From NCBI RefSeq assembly GCF_000968685.2, contig NZ_LAKD02000027.1, positions 124,001 to 188,000 of the forward strand: DNA of 64,000 bases. Direction: 5' to 3'. The first letter of the stretch is position 1, and every line of letters starts with the position of its first letter. This document shows, piece after piece, positions 1 to 7,182 of the stretch. A program made the translations under genes and the position numbers. A model generated the notes under the pieces. The model was not told the DNA's origin. It worked only from the letters and a program-made list of their open reading frames with translations, and did not search any database. The DNA is from Streptomyces antioxidans (GTDB lineage: Bacteria > Actinomycetota > Actinomycetes > Streptomycetales > Streptomycetaceae).

Positions 1-1058
1 GTGGTGATGAGCAGTTCGTCCGCGCCGGTGGCCTCCTGGAGTTGTTCGAGCTGGTCGGCGACGTGCGCGGGTGAGCCGACGAATTGGGTGTCCACCCGGT
101 CGGCGACCAGCTCCCGGTCCGCGTCGGACCAGGGGTGGGCGCGGGCCTGTTCGGGGGTGGGGAAGGGAATGGCCCCCTCGGCGGTGCGGATGCTGCGGAC
201 CCACAGACCGTAGCCGGTGGCGCGGTCGCGGGCGGTGGCGTCGTCCTCGGCGACCACCACATCGGCGGAGACGCTGACGTACGGCTTGTCGAGCACATCG
301 GACGGCTGGAACGCGGCGCGGTACGCCTCGACGGCCTCCAGCACGGTGGCGGGGCTGACGTGGTAGTTGGCCGCGAAGCGCAGCCCGCCGCTGGCCGCGA
401 CCCGGGCGCTCTGCCCGCCGCTGCTGCCGAGGATCCACACCTGTACATCGGCGTGTTCGCCGGGGATCGCGTGTGCTTCGACACCGTCGGCGGAACGGTA
501 GTCACCGCGCAGCAGCGCGAGGATGTCGTCGATCTGTTCGCCGTAGTCCTGAGCTTCCGCGCCCGGCTGCTGGAGGAGCCGCCGCTGGAGGGCGATGCGT
601 GGCGACCCGAGCAGCCGCTGGAAGGAGAATCCGGGCGGGATGCGCAGGCCGTTCGGCGTCCGTCCGTCGATGACGGGTGTCGTGGTGGGCGCCGCGTCGC
701 CGGTGCGCTCGGTGGGGCGTCCGCCGGAGCGGCCGAGCCCGAGGTCCAGCCGTCCGGGATGCAGGGCGTCGATCAGGCCGAACTCCTCGACCGTGGACAG
801 GGCGGTGCGGTGGCCGAGCTGGACGGCCCCGGAGCCGAGGCGGATGGTGGAGGTGGCGGCGGCGGTCAGGGCCAGCACGACGGCGGGCGAGGTCCCGGCC
901 ACGCCCGGGTTGAGGTGGTGTTCGGCGAACCAGTAGCGCGCATAGCCGAACCGCTCCGTCCGCTGGGCGAGATCGACGCTGTTGCGCAGCGCCTCGGTGG
1001 CGGTGGAGCCGGAGGAGATGGGCACGAGGTCGAGGACGGCGAGGGGGATGCCGGACAC
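1..1058 (-). CDS. LLM-class flavin-dependent oxidoreductase (group 1 type), 3' end cut by window edge
   Basis: A luciferase-like flavin monooxygenase that continues past the left edge. The GTG start at 1058 is chosen because GAGGAG lies 9 nt upstream (1068-1073); the protein opens VSGIPLAVLDLVPISSG. The family hallmark YARYWFAEHHLNPG is present, followed by LGSGAVQLGHRT and the phosphate-binding stretch LGLGRSGGRPTERT. About 352 codons are visible, nearly the full family length. It follows the NtaA-type gene at 1098 by 39 bp on the same strand, so it is the third visible gene of the leader-controlled operon. The substrate is unknown; the neighbours suggest oxidation or desulfurisation of a small S- or N-containing compound using FMNH2 supplied in trans. 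Confidence 0.85.
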   Translation of the reverse strand, partial: MSGIPLAVLDLVPISSGSTATEALRNSVDLAQRTERFGYARYWFAEHHLNPGVAGTSPAVVLALTAAATSTIRLGSGAVQLGHRTALSTVEEFGLIDALHPGRLDLGLGRSGGRPTERTGDAAPTTTPVIDGRTPNGLRIPPGFSFQRLLGSPRIALQRRLLQQPGAEAQDYGEQIDDILALLRGDYRSADGVEAHAIPGEHADVQVWILGSSGGQSARVAASGGLRFAANYHVSPATVLEAVEAYRAAFQPSDVLDKPYVSVSADVVVAEDDATARDRATGYGLWVRSIRTAEGAIPFPTPEQARAHPWSDADRELVADRVDTQFVGSPAHVADQLEQLQEATGADELLIT

Positions 1059-1097
1059 GGTCGGGTTCTCCTCAGCGGGGTCGGCGGACGGGAGACG

Positions 1098-2474
1098 TCA
1101 TGACGCGGCGCGTTCCTGGTGCGCCTCGGTGCCGGGGTGGGCCAGACCGAGGTGGTCGCGCAGGGTCGTGCCCTCGTACTCGGTGCGGAACACACCGCGC
1201 TCCTGCAGCAGCGGGACGACGGTGTCCGCGAAGGCGTCCAGACCGCCGGGGGTGATGTGCGGCACGAGGATGAAGCCATCACTGGCGTCGGCCTGGACGA
1301 AGGAGTTGATGGTCTCGGCGACCGTGGCCGGGGAGCCGATGAACGACTGGCGGTTGCCGGTCTCGATGACCAGGTCACGGATGGACCACTTGTTCGCCGC
1401 CGCCAGCTCCCGCCACTCCCGGGCGACGGCCAGTGGATCGCGGTACATCCGCACCTGGGCGCGGCCGCGGGCGATGGTGTGCTCACCGGGGTCGGGATCG
1501 ATGTCGGGGAGCGGGCCGTCCGGATCGTACGCGGACAGGTCGCGGTTCCAGACGAACTCCAGGTGTTTGATCGCGGTAGCGCCGCTGACCTGTTGGCGGC
1601 GTACCTCGTGGGCCAGCTCCCGCGCCTCGGCGTCGGTGTCACCGAGGACGAAGGTGGCGGCGGGCAGGATCAACAGCTGGTCGTGGGTGCGGCCGTGGCG
1701 GGCGAGGCGGCCCTTGACGTCCGTGTAGAACGCCTGCCCCTCCTTGAGGGTGCTGTACCGGCTGAAGATGGCGTCGGCGGCGGCCGCGGCGAACTCCCTG
1801 CCCTCCTCCGAGTCACCGGCCTGGAAGATCACCGGACGGCCCTGTGGGCTGCGCGGGACGTTGAACTGCCCGGCGATGTCGAAGTGCTGTCCCTGGTGGG
1901 CGAAGGCTCCGGCCCGCGCGTCGCCGAGGAAGGTGCCCGAGGTCTGGTCGGCCACGATCTCATCACCCCGCCAGGAGTCGAACAGCTCGGTGGCGGTGGC
2001 CAGGAACTCCTTGGCCCGGGAATACCGCTCGTCCTGCGGGAGGAAGCCGCCGCGGCGGAAGTTCTCCCCGGTGAAGGCGTCCCACGAGGTGACGACGTTC
2101 CACGCGGCGCGCCCGCCCGACAGGTGGTCGAGGCTGGCGAACTGGCGGGCCACCTCATAGGGCTCGTTGAAGGTGGAGTTGATGGTGCCGGTGAGGCCGA
2201 GGCGGTCGGTGACGGCGGCGAGCGCGGAGAGGATGGTGAAGGTGTCCGGCCGCCCCACCACGTCCAAGTCGTAGATGTTTCCGCCCTGTTCGCGCAGCCG
2301 CAGCCCTTCGGCGAGGAACAGGAAGTCGAACTTGGCGCGCTCGGCGGTGCGCGCGAAGTGGGCGAACGAGCTGAACTCGATGTGGCTGCCCGCCTCCGGA
2401 TCGCTCCACACGGTGGTGTTGTTGACACCGGGGAAGTGGGCCGCCAGATGGATCTGCTTGAGCGGTGTGCTCAT
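1098..2474 (-). CDS. NtaA/SnaA/DszA-family FMN-dependent monooxygenase
   Basis: A 458-residue two-component monooxygenase of the NtaA/SnaA/SoxA/DszA family; these use reduced FMN and O2 to cleave or oxidise C-S or C-N substrates. The start MSTPLKQIHLAAHFPGVNN is the usual one for the family, with GGAGGG about 8 nt before the ATG. Family landmarks: TVWSDPEAGSHIEF near residue 22, STFNEPYEVARQFASLDHLS around 100-120, AAWNVVTSWDAFTGENF after that, and a C-terminal LRDHLGLAHP typical of the clade. Length is normal. It lies 19 bp after the preceding monooxygenase gene, so it is co-transcribed. Its N-terminus is closely similar to the damaged paralogue at 7179-8345, which suggests a duplication. 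Substrate not determinable from sequence. Confidence 0.92.
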   Translation of the reverse strand: MSTPLKQIHLAAHFPGVNNTTVWSDPEAGSHIEFSSFAHFARTAERAKFDFLFLAEGLRLREQGGNIYDLDVVGRPDTFTILSALAAVTDRLGLTGTINSTFNEPYEVARQFASLDHLSGGRAAWNVVTSWDAFTGENFRRGGFLPQDERYSRAKEFLATATELFDSWRGDEIVADQTSGTFLGDARAGAFAHQGQHFDIAGQFNVPRSPQGRPVIFQAGDSEEGREFAAAAADAIFSRYSTLKEGQAFYTDVKGRLARHGRTHDQLLILPAATFVLGDTDAEARELAHEVRRQQVSGATAIKHLEFVWNRDLSAYDPDGPLPDIDPDPGEHTIARGRAQVRMYRDPLAVAREWRELAAANKWSIRDLVIETGNRQSFIGSPATVAETINSFVQADASDGFILVPHITPGGLDAFADTVVPLLQERGVFRTEYEGTTLRDHLGLAHPGTEAHQERAAS

Positions 2475-2493
2475 GGTCGGTGGTCCCTCCGGC

Positions 2494-3711
2494 TCAGACG
2501 GTGGCGTAGCGGTTGGCGGGGCGGGCGAGACCCAGCAGCCCGCGCAGGGTGTCGGCCTCGTAGGACCGGCGGAAGGCGCCGCGGCGCTGGAGTTCGGGCA
2601 CCAGGCCGCGGGTGATCGCCTCGAGGTCGTGGCCGATCACACCGGGGCGCAGCCGGAAGCCCGACAGTCCGGCCGGCTGCCAGCTCAGAAGCAGCTCCGC
2701 CAGCTGTGCGGGGGTGCCGGTGAACACCTTGGCGTCACTGGTGTACGGCTGCCCCGCGACGGCGTCCAGGCGCTCCAGCCGGGCGGCCGCGGCACCCGGT
2801 TCGTCGTCGAGGAACACCACCAGGTCACCGAAGATGTGCACGGGCTCCTCGGCGCGACCCGCCGCGGCCTGGGCGGTGCGGATCTCGGCGACGGTGGCGC
2901 GGGCCTGGTCCGGGTCGTGCGGGGTGATGTAGCCGATGTCGGTGGAGGTCGCCACCAGCCGGTACGGCACGCTCTGGTGGGCCAGTGCGCTGACGACCGG
3001 CTGCCCCTGGGGCGGCCTGGGGGTGATCGAGGGGCCCTTGACGCTGAAGTGCCTGCCCTCGAAGTCGATGTAGTGCAGCTTGTCGCGGTCGATGAAGCGT
3101 CCGGTGGCGACGTCCCGGATCTCGGCGTCGTCCTCCCAGCTGTCCCAGAGGCGGCGCACCACCTCGATGTAGTCGGTGGCCTCCTCGAAGAGCTCGGCGG
3201 TCAGCTCCCGGACCACCGGGGTGTCCAGATCCTCGGGGCCGAACCGCGGCAGGGTGCGGCGGCCGAAGTGTTCCGCCTCGTGGCGCCGCCTGGACACCCG
3301 GATCCGCAGCCCCGCGCGGCCGGTGCTGACGTAGTCCAGGGTGGCGATCGCCTTGGAGATGTGAAACGGCTCGGTGTGGGTGGCGACGACGGTCGGCACC
3401 AGCCCGATGTGCCGGGTCAGCGGTGCGACCCGGGAGGCGATGAGCACCGCGTCCAGCCGCCCGCGCACCTGGTCGGTGCGGCCGTCGGGTTCGGTGCGCC
3501 GCGAGGACTGGAGCGAGAGCCCGTCCTCGAAGGTCACGAAGTCGAGCAGCCCGCGCTCGGCCTCGGTGACGACATCGGTCCAGTACGCCGGGTCGAACAG
3601 CTCCCGGGGCCTGGCCTGCGGCTCGCGCCACGCCGCCGGGTGCCAGCCCGCCCCGTCGAGGGCGACGGCGAGGTGCAGGGGTGTGGAGGGTGTGGATGAG
3701 GTATCGGACAC
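2494..3711 (-). CDS. LLM-class flavin-dependent oxidoreductase, first structural gene of operon A
   Basis: A 405-residue luciferase-like monooxygenase. An in-frame ATG 45 nt further upstream exists, but GTG at 3711 is preferred because GGGAGG (3720-3725) sits 8 nt before it. The protein begins VSDTSSTPSTPLHLAVALDG. It carries the family elements LLDFVTFEDGLSLQ, the ISKAIATLDYVSTGRAGLRI region and the C-terminal LRGLLGLARP shared with the other island monooxygenases. It heads the minus-strand operon of three flavin monooxygenases and lies 77 bp below a leader peptide with a hairpin in the gap. That argues for control by sulfur-amino-acid supply. The exact substrate is unknown. Confidence 0.9.
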   Translation of the reverse strand: MSDTSSTPSTPLHLAVALDGAGWHPAAWREPQARPRELFDPAYWTDVVTEAERGLLDFVTFEDGLSLQSSRRTEPDGRTDQVRGRLDAVLIASRVAPLTRHIGLVPTVVATHTEPFHISKAIATLDYVSTGRAGLRIRVSRRRHEAEHFGRRTLPRFGPEDLDTPVVRELTAELFEEATDYIEVVRRLWDSWEDDAEIRDVATGRFIDRDKLHYIDFEGRHFSVKGPSITPRPPQGQPVVSALAHQSVPYRLVATSTDIGYITPHDPDQARATVAEIRTAQAAAGRAEEPVHIFGDLVVFLDDEPGAAAARLERLDAVAGQPYTSDAKVFTGTPAQLAELLLSWQPAGLSGFRLRPGVIGHDLEAITRGLVPELQRRGAFRRSYEADTLRGLLGLARPANRYATV

Positions 3712-3737
3712 GAAGGGTGCCTCCCTGGTCGGCCATG

Positions 3738-3786
3738 GGTGATCACCGCCCCTCATCGGGAGGGCGCGGTGTCCTCGGGGTGATCA
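3738..3786 (-). promoter_or_regulatory. Inverted repeat between leader peptide and operon A (candidate attenuator/operator)
   Basis: Arms TGATCACC (3740-3747) and GGTGATCA (3779-3786) are perfectly complementary over 8 bp and enclose an inner CCCTC/GAGGG stem. The element lies just after the leader stop and before the Shine-Dalgarno of the first monooxygenase. The inner-side arm is also a perfect 10-bp palindrome, GGTGATCACC (3738-3747), which recurs at 17193-17202 in the other regulatory region. It could act as an RNA hairpin, as a DNA operator, or both; the sequence alone does not decide. Confidence 0.5.
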
Positions 3787-3788
3787 GG

Positions 3789-3908
3789 TCAGCGGCGACA
3801 GAGCGCGCCGGCGACGCGCAGCAGGTCGATGTGGTGCCGGGAGTACAGCCGGACACCACCGCGGAGGGCCGGAGCCGGCGCGGACGGGCAGATCATCGGC
3901 CGCGACAC
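3789..3908 (-). CDS. Putative Cys-type leader peptide of operon A
   Basis: A 39-codon open frame ending in RLYSRHHIDLLRVAGALC followed by two Arg codons and a stop. The R-x-H-I-D-L-L-R-V signature with a C-terminal Cys is that of the short Streptomyces leader peptides found ahead of sulfur-assimilation and flavin-monooxygenase operons. The GTG start at 3908 is chosen because GGGAGG (3914-3919) is 5 nt upstream; ATG at 3911 is too close to it and ATG at 3896 is too far. The stop lies 77 bp before the first structural gene with a hairpin in between. Inferred role: a ribosome translating the terminal region senses Cys-tRNA or a related signal and sets read-through. A second, divergent leader lies at 4087. 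Confidence 0.72.
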   Translation of the reverse strand: MSRPMICPSAPAPALRGGVRLYSRHHIDLLRVAGALCRR

Positions 3909-4086
3909 CATCGCCTCCCGTTCCCGTTCCCGACGGGCCTTCGGGCCCTGGCTGATATCTCGGAACGCTACGTGAGGCCGGTGACCCCACGCAATCGTCA
4001 ACCCGGGCGGGGCCGCGGCATATTCCACGGCGCCCATGGGTAATCCGACGAAAGTGTGGGCGACCTCGCTGACGCGTGGTGCTCCG

Positions 4087-4260
4087 ATGACGGGATCGGT
4101 GGAGATGTTCCGGACTGACGAGACGCGGGCATCGGCCCGTCGGCCGCGATCTTCGCGCCCGACGCGGCCGCTGCGTCCTCGTTCCCTGACCAGGCGGCTG
4201 CACATCGACCTGCTGCGGATCTGCAGCTCCTACCACCCAGCGGGCCCGCGGTCCCTCTAA
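4087..4260 (+). CDS. Putative leader peptide of operon B (GST/nitroreductase)
   Basis: An open frame ending SLTRRLHIDLLRICSS and ten further residues before TAA. The TRRLHIDLLRIC core matches the Streptomyces leader-peptide signature, with Cys directly after it. The start is uncertain: in-frame ATGs at 4036, 4087 and 4105 all lack a strong Shine-Dalgarno; 4087 gives 57 residues. The stop lies 69 bp before the GST-like gene, with a 7-bp GC hairpin in the gap. Having this leader back to back with the one for operon A in a 0.6-kb intergenic region suggests both directions answer to the same signal. The tail after the Cys is longer than usual. Confidence 0.62.
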   Translation: MTGSVEMFRTDETRASARRPRSSRPTRPLRPRSLTRRLHIDLLRICSSYHPAGPRSL

Positions 4261-4280
4261 TCGCGACCGTTCTGATCGCA

Positions 4281-4305
4281 GCCCCGGTTCCGAGCTGCCC
4301 GGGGC
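4281..4305 (+). promoter_or_regulatory. Hairpin between leader peptide and GST-like gene (candidate attenuator)
   Basis: GCCCCGG (4281-4287) pairs perfectly with CCGGGGC (4299-4305) across an 11-nt loop, directly after the leader stop at 4260 and 25 bp before the ATG at 4330. There is no U-run, as is common in this group. Position relative to the leader suggests transcription attenuation or masking of translation. Confidence 0.45.
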
Positions 4306-4329
4306 CCCGCCACGCGCCCTTGGAGAGTC

Positions 4330-5064
4330 ATGCCCGAGACGAATGCGCTCCGTTCCTCTCCCGACACATCCCCCGTCCCACCCGCGTCTCCCCACCACCG
4401 CATCCGCAGCCGCATCGGGACCGAGACCGCGGGCGGTTTCTCTCCGACACCGCACCGGTATGAGGTGTTTCTGTCACCGGGCTGCCCGCGTTCGCTGCGG
4501 GTCGCGATCACCCTCGCGCTGCTGCGGCTCGACGATTCCATCGCCACCATCCTCGTCACTTCCCCGGGGGCCACATGCGGCGTGGCCGGGTCCCTGCGCC
4601 GGGCCTACGAGGCCACCTGGCACCACTACGACGGGCCGCAGACCGTGCCCGCGCTGTGCGACCGGTGGAGCGGGCGCGTGGTCAGCAACCACACGCCCGA
4701 CATCCTCCGCGATCTCGCCGTGCGCCTCGCCGACCCGGCCGAAGCGGGCGGGGCCCGGCTGCGTCCGGCGGCGCTCGCCGCCGACATCGACGCCGTCCAC
4801 GCTCTCCTGGCGGACCTGCCCGCCGTGCTGGCGCCTCTCGACGCCCGGCTGGCCGCCGGGCCATTCGCCCTCGGTGGCGAGCTGACCGCGGCGGACGTGG
4901 ACCTGTGGGTGGCGCTCGCGTACCTGGGCGACCGCGCCGCCGACGGAGCGCCGCTTGCCGCCCGGTATCCGCGCCTCGCGGACTATGTGCGCCGACTGCG
5001 CTCCCACCCCGCCTTCCAGCGTGGCCTCGCCCTCACCCGCGGCGTGGCCGAGGAGGCAGCGTGA
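4330..5064 (+). CDS. Glutathione S-transferase-like protein (glutathionyl-hydroquinone reductase type, shortened)
   Basis: A 244-residue protein. The N-terminal part YEVFLSPGCPRSLRVAITLALLRL matches the thioredoxin-fold start of Xi-class GST/YqjG proteins, in which the motif is CPWAHR; here the CP is kept but WAHR is replaced. VPALCDRWSGRVVSNHTPDIL corresponds to the VPVLWD...VNNES segment, and residues about 130-240 form the all-alpha GST C domain (GGELTAADVDLWVALAYL). It is shorter than the usual ~320 residues. ATG at 4330 follows GGAGAG by a short gap. The stop overlaps the next gene by 4 bp. A role in thiol-dependent reduction is likely; since actinomycetes use mycothiol, the real thiol is uncertain. 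Confidence 0.75.
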   Translation: MPETNALRSSPDTSPVPPASPHHRIRSRIGTETAGGFSPTPHRYEVFLSPGCPRSLRVAITLALLRLDDSIATILVTSPGATCGVAGSLRRAYEATWHHYDGPQTVPALCDRWSGRVVSNHTPDILRDLAVRLADPAEAGGARLRPAALAADIDAVHALLADLPAVLAPLDARLAAGPFALGGELTAADVDLWVALAYLGDRAADGAPLAARYPRLADYVRRLRSHPAFQRGLALTRGVAEEAA

Positions 5065-5621
5065 CCGGCCCGCGAAGTGACACGGACGGTGGCGCTGACA
5101 GCGGTACGGGCAGCCCTCTGGCCCTGGATTCCGCCTCCCAGGACCTGCTCTTCCTGCGGGCCCACACCGCCAACGCCTTCGCGGACGGCCCGGTCTCCGA
5201 CGAGACCGTCAGGGAGATCCACGATCTGGTGGAATCCGTCCCCACCGCCTCCGGAGGGCAACCGCTGCGCGTGGTCCTGGTGCGTTCCACGGCGGCCCGG
5301 GAGAGGCTGCTGCGCCATATGTCGCGGGGCAACCGGGAGAAGACCGCGCTGGCACCACTGGTCGCCGTGCTGGCCGTTGAGCGTCCGTCGGCCGTCCCGG
5401 ACGGCGCGCTCCAGGCGGCGTACTTCATCATCGCGGTGCGTGCCGCCGGGCTGGCCGCCGGGCCGATGAGCGGATTCGACGCGGAGGGCGTCGGCCGAGA
5501 GTTCTTCGCCGACACGGAGCACTCGGCGCTGATGGTGGTCAACATCGGCTGGCCGACACCGGACGGCCACCGCCCGCGCGGGCCCCGGCTCGACTTCGAC
5601 CAGGTCTTCTCCACGGTCTGA
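5061..5621 (+). CDS. Nitroreductase-family protein (RutE/malonic-semialdehyde-reductase-like)
   Basis: A 186-residue protein starting at GTG 5061, which overlaps the GST stop as GTGA and has AGGAGG at 5051-5056. After about 25 polar residues come LDSASQDLLFLRAHTANAF and PVSDETVREIHDLVE, typical of the RutE/HadB branch of FMN nitroreductases. SRGNREKTALAPLVAVLA is the conserved middle segment and AAGLAAGPMSGFDAEGV the conserved late segment. The usual GPTAxN before PLRVV is changed to VPTASGGQ, so flavin or substrate contacts may differ. Coupling to the GST-like gene under a leader suggests NAD(P)H-dependent reduction of a product made by the neighbouring oxygenases, or FMN reduction for them. 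Confidence 0.82.
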   Translation: MTGPRSDTDGGADSGTGSPLALDSASQDLLFLRAHTANAFADGPVSDETVREIHDLVESVPTASGGQPLRVVLVRSTAARERLLRHMSRGNREKTALAPLVAVLAVERPSAVPDGALQAAYFIIAVRAAGLAAGPMSGFDAEGVGREFFADTEHSALMVVNIGWPTPDGHRPRGPRLDFDQVFSTV

Positions 5622-5688
5622 ACGGTCCGAGCCGAGTGGCGGAAGTCTCAGCCGCGTGGCGAACGCCCCGGCCACCGATGCGGACGGG

Positions 5689-7182
5689 CTATGGGCGGGC
5701 CTCCGGCGGCACCGGTGTCCCCTGTTTCCCCGCGCGGGGTGGCGCGCCGTGGGGCGGTTCGGAGGGATCGGGTACGCCGGTGTCCGTTCGGGCGCCGCGC
5801 AGGACGGACACCGCCAGTGCGACGGCCAGTACGCCCGCACAGGTGAGGCTCGTGTGCCAGTAGGCCGACCGGTGGTGGGCGGTCCCCACCGCCGCGGTGT
5901 GCAGATAGACACCGGAGATGGCCGAGACACCCACGGCGGCGGCGATGCGCTGGGACATCTGCAGGACTCCTCCGGCCACCCCGGCGGCCTCCCGCGGGGC
6001 GTGGCGCAGCACCAGCGCCTGGTTCGGGGAGACGGTCAGCCCGGAGGCGGTGCCCGCGCAGAACTGGGTCAGGCCGAGGATCACCGGCAGTGCGGGGGCA
6101 GGGGCGCACAGCGCGGCGAGGCCGCTGGCCAGTACGGAGCACACGCTGAGAGCGAGTCCGAGCGTCACCGTGTGGCGGCCGATGCGCCGCACCACGCGCC
6201 AGGCCAGCGCGGAGGAGATGCCCATCGCCACCGCCGAGGGCAGGGTGACGACGGCGGCGGCCGCGGCGGGCAGCCCGATGCCGTCCTGCAGGAACATCGT
6301 GAGCACCAGTGATCCGGCGATCGAGGCGCCGAACTGCGCCATCGCCACGGCCGTGCCCAGTGCGAACGGCGCGGACCCCACCAGCGAGGGGTGGAGCAGC
6401 GGGCGGCCTCCCGCACGGATGAGGCGGCGCTGCCACACCGGGATGAGTCCGGCCACGGCGCAGCCCGCGGCGGCCGAGCCCGTCACCGCCGCCCCATGTG
6501 ACGGGGTCTGGATGAACGGCACCATCACCACCAGCGCCAGGGCCCCGACCAGGACGGTGCCGACCGGATCCAGGTCGGTGTGGCCCGCGTTCGGCCGGGG
6601 CGCGGGCAGATACCGTACGGCGAGCACCAGTGTGGCCAACCCGAAGGGGACGGTCAGCAGGAGGGTGAGCCGCCAGCCGAGGCCAGGTCCCGCGGCGGCG
6701 ATCAGCGCCCCGCCCAGGGGCGGGCCGAGCGCGGCCGCCACTCCGCTGGTGACCGCGTAAAGGCCCAGGGCGCGGGCCCGGTCATGGCCGCTGAACACGT
6801 CCTGAATGGTGCCGATCACCTGGGAGTTGACCAGGCCCGCGGCAGCGCCCTGGAGCAGTCGTGCCGCGATGACCGTCCACGGGTGGGTGGAGACCGCGGC
6901 CACCACACCGACGGTGGTGAACGTCGCGAGACCGGCGAGGAAGAACGTCTTGCGGCCGTGCACATCGCCGAGGCGGCCACCGGGGACGAGGGTGAGGCCG
7001 AAGGACAGGGAGTACCCGGCCACGATCCACTGCACTTCGGTGGCGCTCGCGTGCAGGGAGGTGCGCAGCACGGGGATGGCGATGTTGAGAACGGAGTTGT
7101 CCAGCAGGGTGGTCGTTCCGGCGGCCATGCAGACGGCGATCACTCGGCGCCGACCGGTGTCGAACCGGCTGGCGGCCGTCAT
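5689..7182 (-). CDS. MFS transporter, DHA2 (EmrB/QacA) family
   Basis: A 497-residue exporter with about 14 hydrophobic segments. It has the motif-A-like GGRLGDVHGRKTFFLAG after the second segment and LDNSVLNIAIPVL with the conserved D in helix 1, both typical of drug:H+ antiporters of the DHA2 group. Its ATG overlaps the stop of the chimeric flavin monooxygenase gene as ATGA (7179-7182), so it is the last gene of the long minus-strand operon. Likely role: export of a toxic by-product or unwanted analogue of the imported compound. It converges on the nitroreductase gene with 67 bp between them; no strong terminator was seen there. Confidence 0.9.
   Translation of the reverse strand: MTAASRFDTGRRRVIAVCMAAGTTTLLDNSVLNIAIPVLRTSLHASATEVQWIVAGYSLSFGLTLVPGGRLGDVHGRKTFFLAGLATFTTVGVVAAVSTHPWTVIAARLLQGAAAGLVNSQVIGTIQDVFSGHDRARALGLYAVTSGVAAALGPPLGGALIAAAGPGLGWRLTLLLTVPFGLATLVLAVRYLPAPRPNAGHTDLDPVGTVLVGALALVVMVPFIQTPSHGAAVTGSAAAGCAVAGLIPVWQRRLIRAGGRPLLHPSLVGSAPFALGTAVAMAQFGASIAGSLVLTMFLQDGIGLPAAAAAVVTLPSAVAMGISSALAWRVVRRIGRHTVTLGLALSVCSVLASGLAALCAPAPALPVILGLTQFCAGTASGLTVSPNQALVLRHAPREAAGVAGGVLQMSQRIAAAVGVSAISGVYLHTAAVGTAHHRSAYWHTSLTCAGVLAVALAVSVLRGARTDTGVPDPSEPPHGAPPRAGKQGTPVPPEARP

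Noticed and set aside
1119..2615. Long open frame on the plus strand across the NtaA-type gene
   Set aside because: High GC content keeps the opposite strand open; the product is low complexity without family motifs, while the minus strand encodes a clear monooxygenase.
3784..4455. 223-codon minus-strand frame across the divergent intergenic region
   Set aside because: Arg/Gly-rich, crosses both leader peptides, ends in the wrong frame and has no family features.
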